Origin: Dietzia sp. ANT_WB102
GTDB lineage: Bacteria > Actinomycetota > Actinomycetes > Mycobacteriales > Mycobacteriaceae
Direction of reading: 5' to 3'
Assembly: GCF_008369165.1 (NCBI RefSeq)
Contig: NZ_VOBA01000001.1
Span: forward strand, 1,419,630 to 1,483,629
DNA: 64,000 bases
The translations under genes were made by a program, and so were the position numbers. Positions 63,414 through 64,000 of the stretch are shown piece by piece. Numbering within the stretch: the first letter of the stretch is position 1; each line of letters opens with the position of its first letter. Below the pieces are notes generated by a model. The model did not search any database. It was not told the DNA's origin and worked only from the letters and a program-made list of their open reading frames with translations.

Positions 63414-63577
63414 GGCGTTCCCCTTGTTCGGTAACGGTGTAGTGGGTGGCAACTAGCTGATACGACACTTTGGTGACGTGGCATCAATCAGGGTAACGCA
63501 TCCGGCCCCGGTTGTAATCCCGCGCGAGACGGCGGGGTCGGGTGCGGTCGAGGCGCAGTGATGGGAAAGTCCTAGGC

Positions 63578-64000
63578 ATGAGTTCACTTAGCCCCGACAT
63601 CACCGACAAACCGCACCCTGACGCAGACCCGGACGCCGGGAAGCCGGACTCGCCCACCTCCTTGAAAAGAGGCACCTGGAAGCTCGGACTCAAACGCGCG
63701 GCGGTGGAGTTCAGCAAGGACAACTGCACCGACCTCGCCGCCTCGCTGACCTACTTCGCGGTCCTCTCGCTCTTCCCGGCGCTGCTCGCCGTGGTCTCTC
63801 TGCTCGGCGTGTTCGGCCAAGGCCAAGCCACAGTCGATGCCGTGATGGACATCCTCGATGGGTCGGTCCCCGAGGAGACCCTCGCAGCGCTGCGCGGGCC
63901 GATCGAGGGGCTGATCAACACGCCGGCGGCCGGGTTCGCCCTGGTCACCGGTGTCGTCGGCGCACTCTGGACGGCCTCCGGATACGTGGGCGGTTTCGGT
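63578..64000 (+). CDS. YihY/BrkB-family membrane protein (partial, runs off the window)
   Basis: The first 141 codons are present. After a hydrophilic 45-residue N-terminus (Asp/Pro-rich), LAASLTYFAVLSLFPALLAV is the family signature, with further helices after it (FALVTGVVGALWTASGYVGG). These six-helix proteins are often annotated as inner-membrane or virulence factor BrkB, formerly ribonuclease BN; function unproven. The stop lies beyond base 64000. Confidence 0.88.
   Translation, partial: MSSLSPDITDKPHPDADPDAGKPDSPTSLKRGTWKLGLKRAAVEFSKDNCTDLAASLTYFAVLSLFPALLAVVSLLGVFGQGQATVDAVMDILDGSVPEETLAALRGPIEGLINTPAAGFALVTGVVGALWTASGYVGGFG

Overview
The window is very GC-rich and densely coded, with many 4-base start/stop overlaps, GTG starts and genes that look leaderless. 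It also carries an NDMA-type (mycofactocin-linked) alcohol dehydrogenase, an ECF42-type sigma factor beside a DGPF protein, an EthA/EthR-like monooxygenase-regulator pair and a fused CysN-CysC. Together these point to a mycolic-acid actinobacterium (Mycobacteriales), possibly Dietzia or a close relative. The genus is an inference that could not be tested by a search. No rRNA, CRISPR array, transposase, integrase or phage gene was seen. One tRNA (Gly, GCC) is present.

Layout. 1-2.9 kb: a cobalt ECF transporter operon cbiMNQO (minus) under a cobalamin riboswitch. 3-7.1 kb: an exopolysaccharide-type sugar transferase, translationally coupled to a membrane diguanylate cyclase, with an EAL phosphodiesterase just upstream. 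7.3-13.1 kb: a methyltransferase-like membrane protein coupled to an FAD oxidoreductase, a hydrolase, a LysE-type exporter and a reductase, then a tRNA-Gly flanked by two gene relics. 13.2-16.8 kb: DGPF protein plus ECF42 sigma factor behind a matching promoter, an orphan Xre/ParS-like protein, Ohr and a cupin lipoprotein. 16.8-23.2 kb: enoyl-CoA hydratase, aconitase and small envelope or unknown proteins.

23.4-32.5 kb: a TetR-P450 pair, release-factor-like and acyltransferase genes, then a TetR-controlled catabolic cluster (NTF2-like, TauE permease, SDR, amidase, aldehyde dehydrogenase). 32.5-40.9 kb: a peptide-type ABC importer in two divergent operons (dppD-dppF plus two duplicated binding proteins; dppB-dppC plus its own TetR) around one shared palindromic operator. 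41-46.2 kb: SQR-like oxidoreductase, aspartate dehydrogenase-like gene, Baeyer-Villiger monooxygenase and an EthR-like repressor. 46.3-50.7 kb: small proteins, an SDR with an altered active site, and an AbiEi/DUF559 pseudogene bracketed by two related long palindromes.

50.8-56.4 kb: alcohol dehydrogenase and aldehyde dehydrogenase with an AcoR-like regulator that lacks the sigma-54 contact motif, and an IclR regulator. 56.5-63 kb: sulfate activation (cysD, cysNC), a TauE permease, an antiporter and cysQ. The window ends with a DoxX protein and the start of a BrkB/YihY membrane protein.

The strongest leads are regulatory or evolutionary. They are the palindrome-bounded AbiEi cassette with a single in-frame stop; a 35-codon gene relic that now overlaps the start of a reductase gene; an ABC ATPase gene whose only well-placed start codon is ATC; two TetR regulators with near-identical recognition helices next to two palindromes of the same architecture; and matches to ECF42 and McbR-type sites in the expected places.
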